A DNA stretch of 36,385 nt from Pseudomonadota bacterium. GTDB lineage: Bacteria > Pseudomonadota > Gammaproteobacteria > Burkholderiales > Burkholderiaceae_C. Where the stretch lies: contig CAUJJO010000260.1 in the NCBI GenBank assembly GCA_963205125.1, forward strand, positions 1-36,385, in the 5' to 3' direction. The notes under the pieces are model-generated. The model was not told the origin of the DNA and searched no databases. It saw only the letters and a program-made list of their open reading frames with translations. Positions 1 to 7,270 of the stretch are shown here, piece after piece. The translations under genes were made by a program, and so were the position numbers. Each line of letters starts with the position of its first letter. Position 1 is the first letter of the stretch.

Positions 1-181
1 AGCCGGATCCTTCCAGTCGGTCGCCGAGATGACGCACCATGTTGGCAACAACGCAACCGTGAACGCGCCGCGGGTCTTCCATCGCGAACACCTCGCCGCG
101 ATAGAACTCGTTCTTGTCGGCCTGCTGGTTCTCCCAGGCCAGGTAGCCCTCGAGGCTCATCTGCTGCTGCGGCAGGGCCAT
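1..181 (-). CDS. Uma2-family (DUF820) putative endonuclease, partial
   Basis: Only the first 60 residues are present; the gene continues past the left edge. The N-terminus has the pattern usual for the Uma2 (DUF820) family: MSLEGYLAWE, then NEFYRGEVFAM, then a helix-like stretch with VHGCVVANMVRHL. Uma2 proteins have a PD-(D/E)XK-like nuclease fold and are common orphans in many bacteria; their role is mostly unknown. The ATG at 181 is preceded by GGAGGTGA about 8 bases upstream, a strong ribosome binding site. An internal ATG seven codons later (MSLEGY) is the alternative start. It lies 42 bases after the DegT aminotransferase gene on the same strand, so it may be co-transcribed. The catalytic half is outside the window, so activity cannot be judged. 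Confidence 0.72.
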   Translation of the reverse strand, partial: MALPQQQMSLEGYLAWENQQADKNEFYRGEVFAMEDPRRVHGCVVANMVRHLGDRLEGSG

Positions 182-223
182 GGTCGTCACCTCCACGGGC
201 CGGATTGTGCCGTTCGGCAGGGA

Positions 224-1384
224 TCAAGCCCGCAGCACCGCCCGCACCGCGTCGAGGACGCGATCGACGTCGGCGTCGCCCATGCGCGTGTAGATCGGCA
301 GGCTCACGAGACGCTCGTAGGCGTGCTGGCTGTGCGGGAACTGCTCGGGCCGCAGGCCGTAGCGCTCGCGCCAGTAGGGGTGCAGGTGCAGCGGGATGTA
401 GTGCACGCTGCAGCCGATGCCGCGCTCGAAGAGCGCCTCGATGAAGCGGTCGCGCGCGATGCCGGCCTCGTCGGCGAGGCGGATCGCGTACAGGTGCCAG
501 GCGTGCAGCTCGCCCGCCGCGGGCCGAGGCGGCAGCACGATGGGCAGGCCGGCGAAGCCCGCGTCGTAGCGCGCGGCGATCTCGGCGCGGCGCTGCTGGA
601 AGGCGCGCACGCGCTGCAGCTGGTGGAGGCCCAGCGCCGCGGCGATGTCGGTCAGGTTGTACTTGAAGCCCGGCGCGACGATCTCGTAGGCCCAGCTCGG
701 CACCTTGGCGGTGAAGCGGTCGAAGGCGTCGCGGCTGATGCCGTGCAGGCGCATCACGCGCGCGCGCTCGGCAAGCCGCGCATCGCGCGTGACCAGCATG
801 CCGCCCTCGCCGGTCGTCATGGTCTTGTTGGCGTAGAAGCTGAAGACGCTGGCGTCCGAATCGAAGGTCCCGACGAGCCGCCCGCCGTGCGTGCTGGGCA
901 GCGCGTGCGCGGCGTCCTCGACGACGGCCAGACCATGCGCCCGCGCGATCGCCAGCAGCGCCGTCATGTCGACCGCAAGCCCTCCGTAGTGCACCGGGAT
1001 GACCGCCTTGCTGCGCGGGCCGATCGCCGCCTGCACCTGGGCGAGGTCGATGCACAGCGTCGCCGGGTCGATGTCGACCAGCCGCACGTCGGCGCCGAGA
1101 TAGCGCACGACTTCGGCGGTGGCGGTGAAGGTGTGCGTGGTCGTGATGACCTCGTCGCCGGGGCCTATGCCCAGGCCTTCGAGCGCCAGGTGCAGCCCGG
1201 CGGTGGCCGAGTTGACGGCAATCGCCTGCAGCGCCGGGTCGCCGAGGAAGGCGCCGAAATCCGCCTCGAAGCGCCGCGCCTTCGGCCCGGTGGTGATCCA
1301 GCCCGAGCGCAGCGTGTCGACGACCTCGGCGATCTCGGCGTCGCCGATCTCGGGCTGGGGGCTGGGGTGGCGGGGGGGGGTCAT
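224..1384 (-). CDS. DegT/DnrJ/EryC1/StrS family PLP-dependent sugar aminotransferase
   Basis: 386 residues, the normal length for the DegT/StrS family, which transaminates nucleotide keto-sugars for surface glycans. Visible landmarks are [15 protein letters not shown] (about 76-90), the PLP-contacting EDAAH (156-160) and the Schiff-base lysine K187 in [14 protein letters not shown]. The C-terminal part has the substrate-side segment [10 protein letters not shown] and [17 protein letters not shown]. The ATG at 1384 is chosen because GGAG lies about 9 bases upstream and it overlaps the vapC stop as ATGA. Codons 2-5 contain nine consecutive C, so the frame is vulnerable to slippage. The loop [10 protein letters not shown] resembles 4-amino-sugar enzymes (ArnB/perosamine type) more than the WbpE-like paralogue at 7267-8379, so it probably makes a second amino sugar; the substrate is unknown. 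Confidence 0.9.
   Translation of the reverse strand: MTPPRHPSPQPEIGDAEIAEVVDTLRSGWITTGPKARRFEADFGAFLGDPALQAIAVNSATAGLHLALEGLGIGPGDEVITTTHTFTATAEVVRYLGADVRLVDIDPATLCIDLAQVQAAIGPRSKAVIPVHYGGLAVDMTALLAIARAHGLAVVEDAAHALPSTHGGRLVGTFDSDASVFSFYANKTMTTGEGGMLVTRDARLAERARVMRLHGISRDAFDRFTAKVPSWAYEIVAPGFKYNLTDIAAALGLHQLQRVRAFQQRRAEIAARYDAGFAGLPIVLPPRPAAGELHAWHLYAIRLADEAGIARDRFIEALFERGIGCSVHYIPLHLHPYWRERYGLRPEQFPHSQHAYERLVSLPIYTRMGDADVDRVLDAVRAVLRA
1372..1380 (-). repeat. C9 homopolymer at codons 2-5 of the DegT aminotransferase
   Basis: On the minus strand the gene begins ATGA followed by nine C. Another run of six C lies just upstream of the ATG, across 1386-1391. A one-base change in the C9 tract would shift the aminotransferase frame immediately after its start codon. 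Confidence 0.9.
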
Positions 1385-1896
1385 CGGGGGGACTCCGGCA
1401 AGCGACGCGCGCGGCGCTGACCTTCCGTCGGCATGGGCCTTGCGCCCGAAGAGGCCATCACATCCACGAGCAGGGGCGGCAGATCCGGCGCAAATGGGTT
1501 GACCACCGTCGTCCCGCGCCAACTGAAGCCATCCTGCAGATCCTCGCTCAGCAGCAGCCGACAGCGCTGCTCGGCCGCCACCGAGAGGATCAGCGCATCC
1601 CAGATCGTGAGTCCATGGTCGGCGGACAGGTCAAGCGCCGCCTGCAAGGCCTGCCAGCTCGATTCCCGAACGGCATAGACATCGGTCCAGCGAAGCACAT
1701 GGGCCTTTGCGAGGCGCGGAGCCTGGTGCAGCTTGCCGACCAGCACGCGGAAGAGTTCACCAAGCACCTGGACCGGCAGCAGCACGGCTTGCTCGGGAAG
1801 CGCTTCAAGGACTTCGACGGCACGCAGGCAGCGCCGCTTGTCACCTGCGCCCTCGGCATAGGCCAGGACGTTGGTGTCGATCGCGACCATGAGCAT
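1381..1896 (-). CDS. PIN-domain ribonuclease toxin (VapC-like) with extended C-terminus
   Basis: 171 residues with a PIN domain. The acidic metal-binding set is visible: D7 in [10 protein letters not shown]47 in GELFR, D100 in LTIWDALIL and E118/D119 in [10 protein letters not shown]. VapC toxins are RNases held inactive by the antitoxin encoded next to them. The domain normally ends around VVNPF (about 131-135 here). About 35 further residues rich in Pro, Arg and Ser follow, running into an ATGA overlap with the downstream aminotransferase gene. The start overlaps the antitoxin stop by one base (TGATG), as expected for a coupled module; a second ATG two codons in could also serve. The tail may be read-through into former intergenic DNA. 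Confidence 0.88.
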   Translation of the reverse strand: MLMVAIDTNVLAYAEGAGDKRRCLRAVEVLEALPEQAVLLPVQVLGELFRVLVGKLHQAPRLAKAHVLRWTDVYAVRESSWQALQAALDLSADHGLTIWDALILSVAAEQRCRLLLSEDLQDGFSWRGTTVVNPFAPDLPPLLVDVMASSGARPMPTEGQRRARRLPESPR

Positions 1897-2129
1897 CAGC
1901 GGTAGAGATCGTCACGCGTCCAGTCGCGCCTGCCCTTGGGTCTGACCTGGCGCAGGTGCTCCAGCAAGTGGCGTTTGGCAGCGCTGGGCTGCGCCGGCTC
2001 GGCCCGCACCGGCGCGATGGTCGCCACCGGCTTTCCGCGCGAGGTCACGGTCACCGATTTGCCTTCGGCGACCTCGCGCAGAACGGCGGAGAACTGGCGA
2101 TTGGCTTCGGCTGCGCTGACGGTCTTCAC
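1896..2129 (-). CDS. Phd/YefM-family antitoxin
   Basis: 77 residues. The N-terminal half has the Phd/YefM DNA-binding signature: VSAAEANRQFSAVLREV, then GKSVTVTSRGKPVATIAP. The C-terminal half (RHLLEHLRQVRPKGRRDWTRDDLYR) is charged, with the RDDLY ending typical of the toxin-wrapping segment of Phd proteins paired with PIN toxins. It should neutralise the VapC-like protein and repress its own promoter. The ATG is at 2129. A tandem 8-bp repeat 15 bases upstream is a plausible operator. The module lies between the methyltransferase gene ending at 2208 and the DegT gene, inside a sugar-biosynthesis cluster. Confidence 0.88.
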   Translation of the reverse strand: MKTVSAAEANRQFSAVLREVAEGKSVTVTSRGKPVATIAPVRAEPAQPSAAKRHLLEHLRQVRPKGRRDWTRDDLYR

Positions 2130-2143
2130 GGCAAGGCGCCTTT

Positions 2144-2159
2144 GTAGTGATGTAGTGAT
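2144..2159. promoter_or_regulatory. Tandem 8-bp direct repeat upstream of phd, candidate autoregulatory operator
   Basis: Two exact adjacent copies of GTAGTGAT (2144-2151, 2152-2159) lie 15-30 bases upstream of the antitoxin ATG. A TAGAAT on the minus strand lies just upstream (about 2173-2168) and could be the -10 box. Phd-type antitoxins bind repeated sites over their own promoter, so an operator is plausible; no binding evidence exists here. Confidence 0.4.
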
Positions 2160-2207
2160 CCGCGGATTCTATGTCCGGCGTCGGGAGCGCCATGTCACTC
2201 GATTGAT

Positions 2208-2897
2208 CTACCCTTTGTCGATCCTCACCAGCACATGCGTGCGCAGCAGCGGCAGGGCGTTCAGCAGTGGCAGCAGGCGCGGGTGCAGGCGTGCGGCGGC
2301 GCGGGCCAGCGGCGGGGCGAGCGTGACGCGGCGGGCGTCCAGGCGGCCTTGCGGGAAGAGCTGGCGCAGGCGCGCGAGCGGCACGCCGCGCACGTCGGGG
2401 TTGCGCGGGTTGTCGACGGTGAAGTCGTACCAGAGCACGGCGCCGCCGGGGGCGAGCCAGCGCCACATCGCGTCGGCCAGGCGCTGCTGGAAGGCGTCGT
2501 CGAGCAGCGAGGAGAAGACGGTGGCCTGCAGCACCAGGTGCTGGCTGGCCGGGGCGATGTCGGCCTGCGTGGCGTCGCCTTCGATCAGGCGCAGCGCCGG
2601 GGGCAGGCGCGCGCGTGCCTGCTGCGCGCGCTCGGGCAGCAGCTCGATGCCCTGCAGGTGCTGGGGCGCGAAGCCGAGTTGCAGCAGCTCGAGCAGGTTG
2701 CCGCCGCTGCCGCAGCCGACCTCGGTCAGGCGCAGGTCTTCCACCGAGGCGATGCCCGCGCGCGCCAGCAGCACGCGCAAGGCGCGCTGGCGTTCCTGCA
2801 GCGCATGCTGGACTTCGGGGCGCAGCGGGTGGTAGCGGTCATTCGCCACCGCGCGGCGCGCGTAGCGTTCGGCCAGTGCCTCGGGCTCGCGGCTCAC
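2208..2897 (-). CDS. Class I SAM-dependent methyltransferase
   Basis: 229 residues with a Rossmann-type methyltransferase fold: motif I LTEVGCGSGGNLLEL (57-71), acidic end of strand 2 GIELL, then LIEGDATQADI and WLAPGGAVLWYDFTVDNP (motifs II/III region). The start is GTG at 2897, overlapping the stop of the upstream glycosyltransferase as GTGA, which argues for translational coupling. It is the last gene of the tightly packed part of the glycan operon before the toxin-antitoxin pair. Its probable role is methylation of a sugar in the glycan or of a lipid-linked intermediate; the acceptor cannot be read from the sequence. The stop lies 78 bases before phd. Confidence 0.85.
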   Translation of the reverse strand: MSREPEALAERYARRAVANDRYHPLRPEVQHALQERQRALRVLLARAGIASVEDLRLTEVGCGSGGNLLELLQLGFAPQHLQGIELLPERAQQARARLPPALRLIEGDATQADIAPASQHLVLQATVFSSLLDDAFQQRLADAMWRWLAPGGAVLWYDFTVDNPRNPDVRGVPLARLRQLFPQGRLDARRVTLAPPLARAAARLHPRLLPLLNALPLLRTHVLVRIDKG

Positions 2898-4105
2898 GCC
2901 AGGGCTTCCAGGAAGCGCCGCGCCAGCACCGGGTAGGTGTGCCGGGCGAGCACGAAGGCTCGGCCGCGCTCGCCCATGGCGCGGCGCTCGGCCTCGGGCA
3001 GGGCGGCCAGGCGCTGCAGGCCGGCGGCCACCGCCGCGGCGTCCTCGGGCGGCACGGTCAGGCCGCAGCCGGCCTCGGCGACGGGGTCGTTGCCGGCCTC
3101 GACGCTGTGCAACACGGGGCGGCGCGCCATCATGTAGTCCATCAGCTTGTTGGGCGCGATGCCGAAGCGATAGAGCGGCACGCGCTGCCAGCCGATGTAG
3201 GCGATGTCGATCGCCGCGAGGAAGGCCGGCACCTGCGCCTTCGGGATCGCCGGCAGCATGCGCACGTTCACGAGACCTTCGTCCTGCAGCCGGCGCGCCA
3301 GCCGCTCACGCTCGTGCCCGTCGCCCACCAGCACGAAGCGGATCGGCGCATCGCGCAGCCGCGCGGCGGAGTCGAGCAGCGTGTCCAGCGCGTTGGGAAC
3401 ACCCATCGAGCCCGCGTAGCCGACGACGACGCCCTTTGCACGCGCCGCCTGCAGGGCCTGCTGCACGGGAGAGGCGAGCGCTGCGGGCTCGCGCTCCCAT
3501 TCGTCGAGCGCGATGCCGTTGGGGACGATCGAAAGGCGCGCCAGGTCCAGCCCGCGCGAGGCCATGTAGGCGTGCACGCAGGGCAGCATCGAGACGACGC
3601 GGTCGGCGTCACGGTAGGCGCGGTCCTCGGCCGCCTGGCACAGCAGGATGAAGGGGTGCCAGCGCGGCATGCCGAAGAGCTCCATCGGCGACAGCGGCCA
3701 GAGGTCGTGCACCTCGTAGACCAGCTTGGCGCCGGCCAGCCGTGCCAGGCGCTGCGCAACCCAGATGTCGAAGGGATAGGTGCTGGAGGCGATGACGACG
3801 TCCGGCCGCACCGCGCGCACAAGGCGCGGCGCGTCGCGCCAGACCTGCCCGAGGAAGCTCGCGACGTTGCGCGCGCGCCGCGGCCCGTTGCCGCGGTAGG
3901 GCGGCGTGGCCACCCAGCGGTAGTCGATGCCGTCGATCACCTCCTCGCCCGCGGCCGGCTGGCGCGTGCGCACGTGCGACCAGCTCGCCGCCACCATCTG
4001 CACCCGGTGCCCGGCGCGCACCCACTCGCGTGCAAGGTAGTACGGCCGGTACTCCATGCCCAGCGCCGGGCTGCCGGCGTAGTGGTTGAGGTAGAGGATG
4101 TTCAC
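2894..4105 (-). CDS. Glycosyltransferase family 4, WbuB/WcaI-like
   Basis: 403 residues from a GTG at 4105. The N-terminus NILYLNHYAGSPALGMEYRP followed by LAREWVRAGHRVQM matches GT-B glycosyltransferases annotated as WbuB-like. The second domain begins near VVVGYAGSMGVPNALDTLL and has VRMLPAIPKAQVPAFLA and GIAPNKLMDYMMARRPVL, where the nucleotide-sugar contact region lies. A retaining GT4 enzyme adding one sugar to a lipid-linked oligosaccharide on the cytoplasmic face is expected. GTG is preferred over upstream codons because the methionine-initiated frame would overlap the previous gene by about 140 bases. It starts 16 bases after the upstream methyltransferase stop and ends in a GTGA overlap with the next one. 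Donor and acceptor are unknown. Confidence 0.88.
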   Translation of the reverse strand: MNILYLNHYAGSPALGMEYRPYYLAREWVRAGHRVQMVAASWSHVRTRQPAAGEEVIDGIDYRWVATPPYRGNGPRRARNVASFLGQVWRDAPRLVRAVRPDVVIASSTYPFDIWVAQRLARLAGAKLVYEVHDLWPLSPMELFGMPRWHPFILLCQAAEDRAYRDADRVVSMLPCVHAYMASRGLDLARLSIVPNGIALDEWEREPAALASPVQQALQAARAKGVVVGYAGSMGVPNALDTLLDSAARLRDAPIRFVLVGDGHERERLARRLQDEGLVNVRMLPAIPKAQVPAFLAAIDIAYIGWQRVPLYRFGIAPNKLMDYMMARRPVLHSVEAGNDPVAEAGCGLTVPPEDAAAVAAGLQRLAALPEAERRAMGERGRAFVLARHTYPVLARRFLEALA

Positions 4106-4121
4106 CGCGGCGCGGCCCCGC

Positions 4122-4799
4122 TCAATCCCTGCGCAGCGCGCTGACCAGCAGCGTCTCGCGCCAGCGCGGGACGAAGTCGAGCAGGCGCGCGGCGACGGCG
4201 CCCTTCCAGGTGACGTGGTCGCCGTGGCACAGCTCGACGCGCTGCGGCTCGTAGCCGGCATCGACCAGCACCTTGCACAAGGTGTAGGGCGAGAACCAGA
4301 AGCGGTGGTCGGTGTTGACCACCTCCGCGCCGGGCAGGCCGTTGCGCCAGCGGAAGACGTTGGGCGTGACGACGACGAGTTCGCGGAAGCGATGGCGCGC
4401 CATCGAGCGCAGGAAGCTCACCGGGTCGCCGACGTGCTCGATCACGTCGGCCAGCAGGCAGAGATCGAAGTCTGCCGGCGGCAGTTCGTCGGGCAGATAG
4501 CTTTCGGCGAAGCCCAGCTCGCGCAGCAGCGCGATGCCCTCGGCGTTGGTGTCGACGCCGACGCAGGCCGCGGCGGCGCGGCAGAGGTTCTGGTGCAGGT
4601 GGATGCCTTGCGCGACCTTCTCGCGGATCAGCGGCAGGTGATCGCAGCAGCCGACGTGCAGGACGCGCCGGCCCCGCGCGAGCTCGAGCAGGCGCTCGCC
4701 GCGGCGCAGCGCGCGGCCGCGGTTGCAAAGCGCGAAGGCCGCCCCGTTGGAGAAGCGGCGGCCGTGCAGGTAGTCGAGGGTCTGCGGACTGAGCTTCAT
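4122..4799 (-). CDS. Class I SAM-dependent methyltransferase (glycan cluster)
   Basis: 225 residues. SAM-binding features are VLHVGCCDHLPL (46-57), the acidic strand-2 end CVGVDTNAEG (79-88) and the motif LCLLADVIEHVGDP (113-126), typical of Methyltransf_11/23 proteins. The ATG overlaps the stop of the upstream glycosyltransferase as ATGA. Motif I has GCCDH where GCGxG is usual, so the glycine-rich loop is atypical and may indicate an unusual subgroup. It is sandwiched between two GT4 genes in the same direction, so methylation of a glycan residue is the simplest inference. No acceptor-specific motif is recognisable. Confidence 0.85.
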   Translation of the reverse strand: MKLSPQTLDYLHGRRFSNGAAFALCNRGRALRRGERLLELARGRRVLHVGCCDHLPLIREKVAQGIHLHQNLCRAAAACVGVDTNAEGIALLRELGFAESYLPDELPPADFDLCLLADVIEHVGDPVSFLRSMARHRFRELVVVTPNVFRWRNGLPGAEVVNTDHRFWFSPYTLCKVLVDAGYEPQRVELCHGDHVTWKGAVAARLLDFVPRWRETLLVSALRRD

Positions 4800-6034
4800 G
4801 ATCGGGGCGAAAGCAGGCTGCGCAGGGTCCGGGCCAGCCGAGTATGGTTGCGCGCCGCATCGAAGTCCTGCGCCCAGCGTTGCCGGGCGGCTTCGCGCCG
4901 TGCGGTCCTGCGCGCCGGATCCTCTTCGCCGAGCAGCGCCTGCAGCGCCCGCAGCACTGCCGCATCGTCGGCGTCGGCCGGCAGCAGCAGGCCGGCTTCG
5001 CCGTCGCGGCCCACGGCCTCGGCGACCCCTCCGACGTCGGTGGCCAGCACCGGGACGCCCGCGGCCAGCGCCTCCTGGATCGACACCGGCAGGCCCTCGC
5101 TGCGGCTCAGCAGGACGAAGAGGTCGACGGGCTCCTGCGCGTAGTGCGCGAGCACCGTCTCGTTGTCGACGCGGCCGGCAAGGCGGGTCGACAGGTTGGG
5201 CGGCGCCTCGCGCAGCGCCGCGCGGACCGAGGCGGCTTGCGGCCCATCGCCGAAGTGGGTCCAGGCAAGGCGCCGATCGGGATGCTGCCGCGCCAGCTGC
5301 ACCAGCGCGCGCGCGATGCGATCGACCCGCTTGAGCGGGATCAGGTGGCTGCAGGAGACGACGCGCCAGACGCCATCGGCCGAGGCGCGGCTGCGCGCGC
5401 GGCTTGCCGCCACGCCCAGGCGCGCCAGCTCGAGGCGCTCGGCCGGCAGGCCCAGGCTGCGCAGGTGATCGACGCCGTGGCGCGAGACCGCCAGCACGCG
5501 GTCCAGCGGCGCGTAGACCGCCTCCCAGGGCTGGAACGGCGGGCTGAAGGCCTGCGCGTAGAGGTCGTAGCCGTGCACGCGCGTCACCACCCTGCACGCC
5601 GGGTGCGCGGCTGCCCAGCGCGTGGCCGCAAGCGTCTGCCCGCCGCGCCAGTAGGTGTAGAGCAGCGGGCCCGCCTCGCCGCGCCGCTGCAGCCAGCGCC
5701 AGCAGGCGCGCGCGACCGCGGCCCAGCGCCAGACCCGCACCGCCCCCACCCAGCCGCCCTGGCGCCAGCCGCGGGCGAACTCGCGCGCGAAGCCCGGCCA
5801 GGCCGGCGCCGTGAGCGTGTACCAGGCGCGGCGGCGGCGCCAGTCCTCGGCCAGCGTCGCATCCAGCGTCACGCCGGCCGGCAGCGGCAGGCGCGCGCCG
5901 CGCGCATGCAGCGGCACGACGCTGACGCGGTCGAAGGCTGCCGCGAGAGCAGGCAGCTCGGGGCCGACGAACATGGTCTCGCCCCCGGTGAAGGTGAACG
6001 GATGGTTGGTGGTGAGCAGCACCAGATCGGCCAT
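4796..6034 (-). CDS. Glycosyltransferase family 4
   Basis: 412 residues with a GT-B fold. The N-terminal domain begins DLVLLTTNHPFTFTGGETMF (GT4-type glycine loop with an adjacent acid) and contains TRVHGYDLY. The C-terminal domain has VSCSHLIPLKRVDRI, then HFGDGPQ, and the EX7E region LSRSEGLPVSIQEALAAG followed by PVLATDVGG, which binds the donor nucleotide sugar in retaining GT4 enzymes. It starts 9 bases after the membrane protein gene and overlaps the next methyltransferase by ATGA. A cytoplasmic role in glycan chain assembly is expected. The specific linkage is not predictable. Confidence 0.9.
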   Translation of the reverse strand: MADLVLLTTNHPFTFTGGETMFVGPELPALAAAFDRVSVVPLHARGARLPLPAGVTLDATLAEDWRRRRAWYTLTAPAWPGFAREFARGWRQGGWVGAVRVWRWAAVARACWRWLQRRGEAGPLLYTYWRGGQTLAATRWAAAHPACRVVTRVHGYDLYAQAFSPPFQPWEAVYAPLDRVLAVSRHGVDHLRSLGLPAERLELARLGVAASRARSRASADGVWRVVSCSHLIPLKRVDRIARALVQLARQHPDRRLAWTHFGDGPQAASVRAALREAPPNLSTRLAGRVDNETVLAHYAQEPVDLFVLLSRSEGLPVSIQEALAAGVPVLATDVGGVAEAVGRDGEAGLLLPADADDAAVLRALQALLGEEDPARRTARREAARQRWAQDFDAARNHTRLARTLRSLLSPRS

Positions 6035-6043
6035 CGTCCTGCC

Positions 6044-7270
6044 TCAGCGATCACGGGCCAGACAGTGCCGGCAGCGCCACCAGGTGGCAAGCTCCGTCAC
6101 CAGCAGCGAGCCTGCAAGCGCCGCTGCCGCCGGCAGATGCGCCCGCAACATCGCCAGCAGCAGCAACAGGGCCAGGACGAGGCGGCCGGCTCCCTGCAGG
6201 CTCAACTCGGCGTAGCGGCCCTGCGCCTGCAAGGCCGTGGCGCCGATGCGGGCGGCCACGGCGGCAAGCCCCGCCGGCAGCATCAGCAGCAGCGGCAGCA
6301 GCCAGCTCGAAGCCTGCACCGTGGGCCAGGCCAGGGCGAGCACCAGCGCGGCCAGCAGCAGCGCCGCCCCGAGGCCTCGCGCCGCGGCGCGGTCAAGCCC
6401 CTTCGCCGCGGCCAGGCCGGGGCGATCCTGCCGCGCGAGATGATCGAAGAGCAGCGGCGAGGCATAGCCCACCAGCACGACGAAGACCTGGTACACCTGC
6501 AGCGCCAGGGCCGCGGCGCCGAGCGCGTCCTTGCCCGTGCCCGCGTCCACGCCCGGGCCCTCGCGCGCGATCAGGCTGAGCAGCGCGGCGGCAAGCAGCG
6601 CCGCCAGCGCCTGCTGCAGCCCCGTCTGCAGGCTGACCTGCCAGAGCTCACGCTGCGGCCAGGCGACGGCGGGCTGCTCCGGCGCCCGCGCCAGGCCAAA
6701 GCTGAGGAGGCCGGCCAGCGCCGCCGTGGCCAGCAGCAGCAGGTCGAAGGGCGGGCGAGCGCCGAGCGCGCCCGCCAGCAGCACCCCGGCAAGGACGAGC
6801 AGGGCCGGCAGCGCGGTGGCCAGGCCGTAGAGGCGCAGGCCGTCCGGCCGGCGCGGCAGCAGCAGCGAGCGGGCGAGCAGATGCGCCGCGCCGAAGGGCA
6901 GGGAAGCAGCCACCGCGGCGGCCAGCCGATGGCCGGCCATGAACAGCAGGCCCGCGGCGACCCAGGCCAGCAGCGCCAGGCCAAGGAGCCGGGACTTGCT
7001 CCAGCGGCGCAGCGCGCAGGCCGGCACCCCCAGCCGGTACTGCAGGTGCAGCAGGCCTTGCGGCAGGCCGAGCGAGGCGACGACCGCCGCCGCGTCGAAC
7101 CAGCTCTTGGCCAGGCCGAACTCGCCTTGCGCCTGCAGGCCCATGCGCCAGCTCACCCACAGCGCGGCGGCCAGCGTCGCCGCCGAGCCCGCGGCCTGCC
7201 AGCCTATCGATTGCAGCCCAGGGGAGGCCTGCAGGCGCGACCAGGCCGCAGGCGGCGTCCCGGGCTTCAT
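6044..7270 (-). CDS. Polytopic membrane protein, probable Wzx-like flippase (MOP superfamily)
   Basis: 408 residues, strongly hydrophobic, with about ten to twelve potential transmembrane helices rich in Leu and Ala, separated by short Arg-containing loops. The N-terminal segment (WVSWRMGLQAQGEFGLAKSW, then SLGLPQGLLHLQYRL) resembles the first helices of polysaccharide exporters, and its place between sugar-nucleotide enzymes and glycosyltransferases suits a flippase for lipid-linked oligosaccharide. No decisive motif is present, so an O-antigen polymerase or ligase cannot be excluded, though the absence of a large periplasmic loop argues against those. The ATG overlaps the upstream WbpE-like stop as ATGA. 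Confidence 0.65.
   Translation of the reverse strand: MKPGTPPAAWSRLQASPGLQSIGWQAAGSAATLAAALWVSWRMGLQAQGEFGLAKSWFDAAAVVASLGLPQGLLHLQYRLGVPACALRRWSKSRLLGLALLAWVAAGLLFMAGHRLAAAVAASLPFGAAHLLARSLLLPRRPDGLRLYGLATALPALLVLAGVLLAGALGARPPFDLLLLATAALAGLLSFGLARAPEQPAVAWPQRELWQVSLQTGLQQALAALLAAALLSLIAREGPGVDAGTGKDALGAAALALQVYQVFVVLVGYASPLLFDHLARQDRPGLAAAKGLDRAAARGLGAALLLAALVLALAWPTVQASSWLLPLLLMLPAGLAAVAARIGATALQAQGRYAELSLQGAGRLVLALLLLLAMLRAHLPAAAALAGSLLVTELATWWRCRHCLARDR

Noticed and set aside
29..1420. Long plus-strand open frame of 463 codons over the DegT gene
   Set aside because: It is the antisense shadow of the DegT aminotransferase in GC-rich DNA; the product is low-complexity Arg/Ala/Val/Gly and matches no family, while the minus-strand protein has clear PLP motifs.
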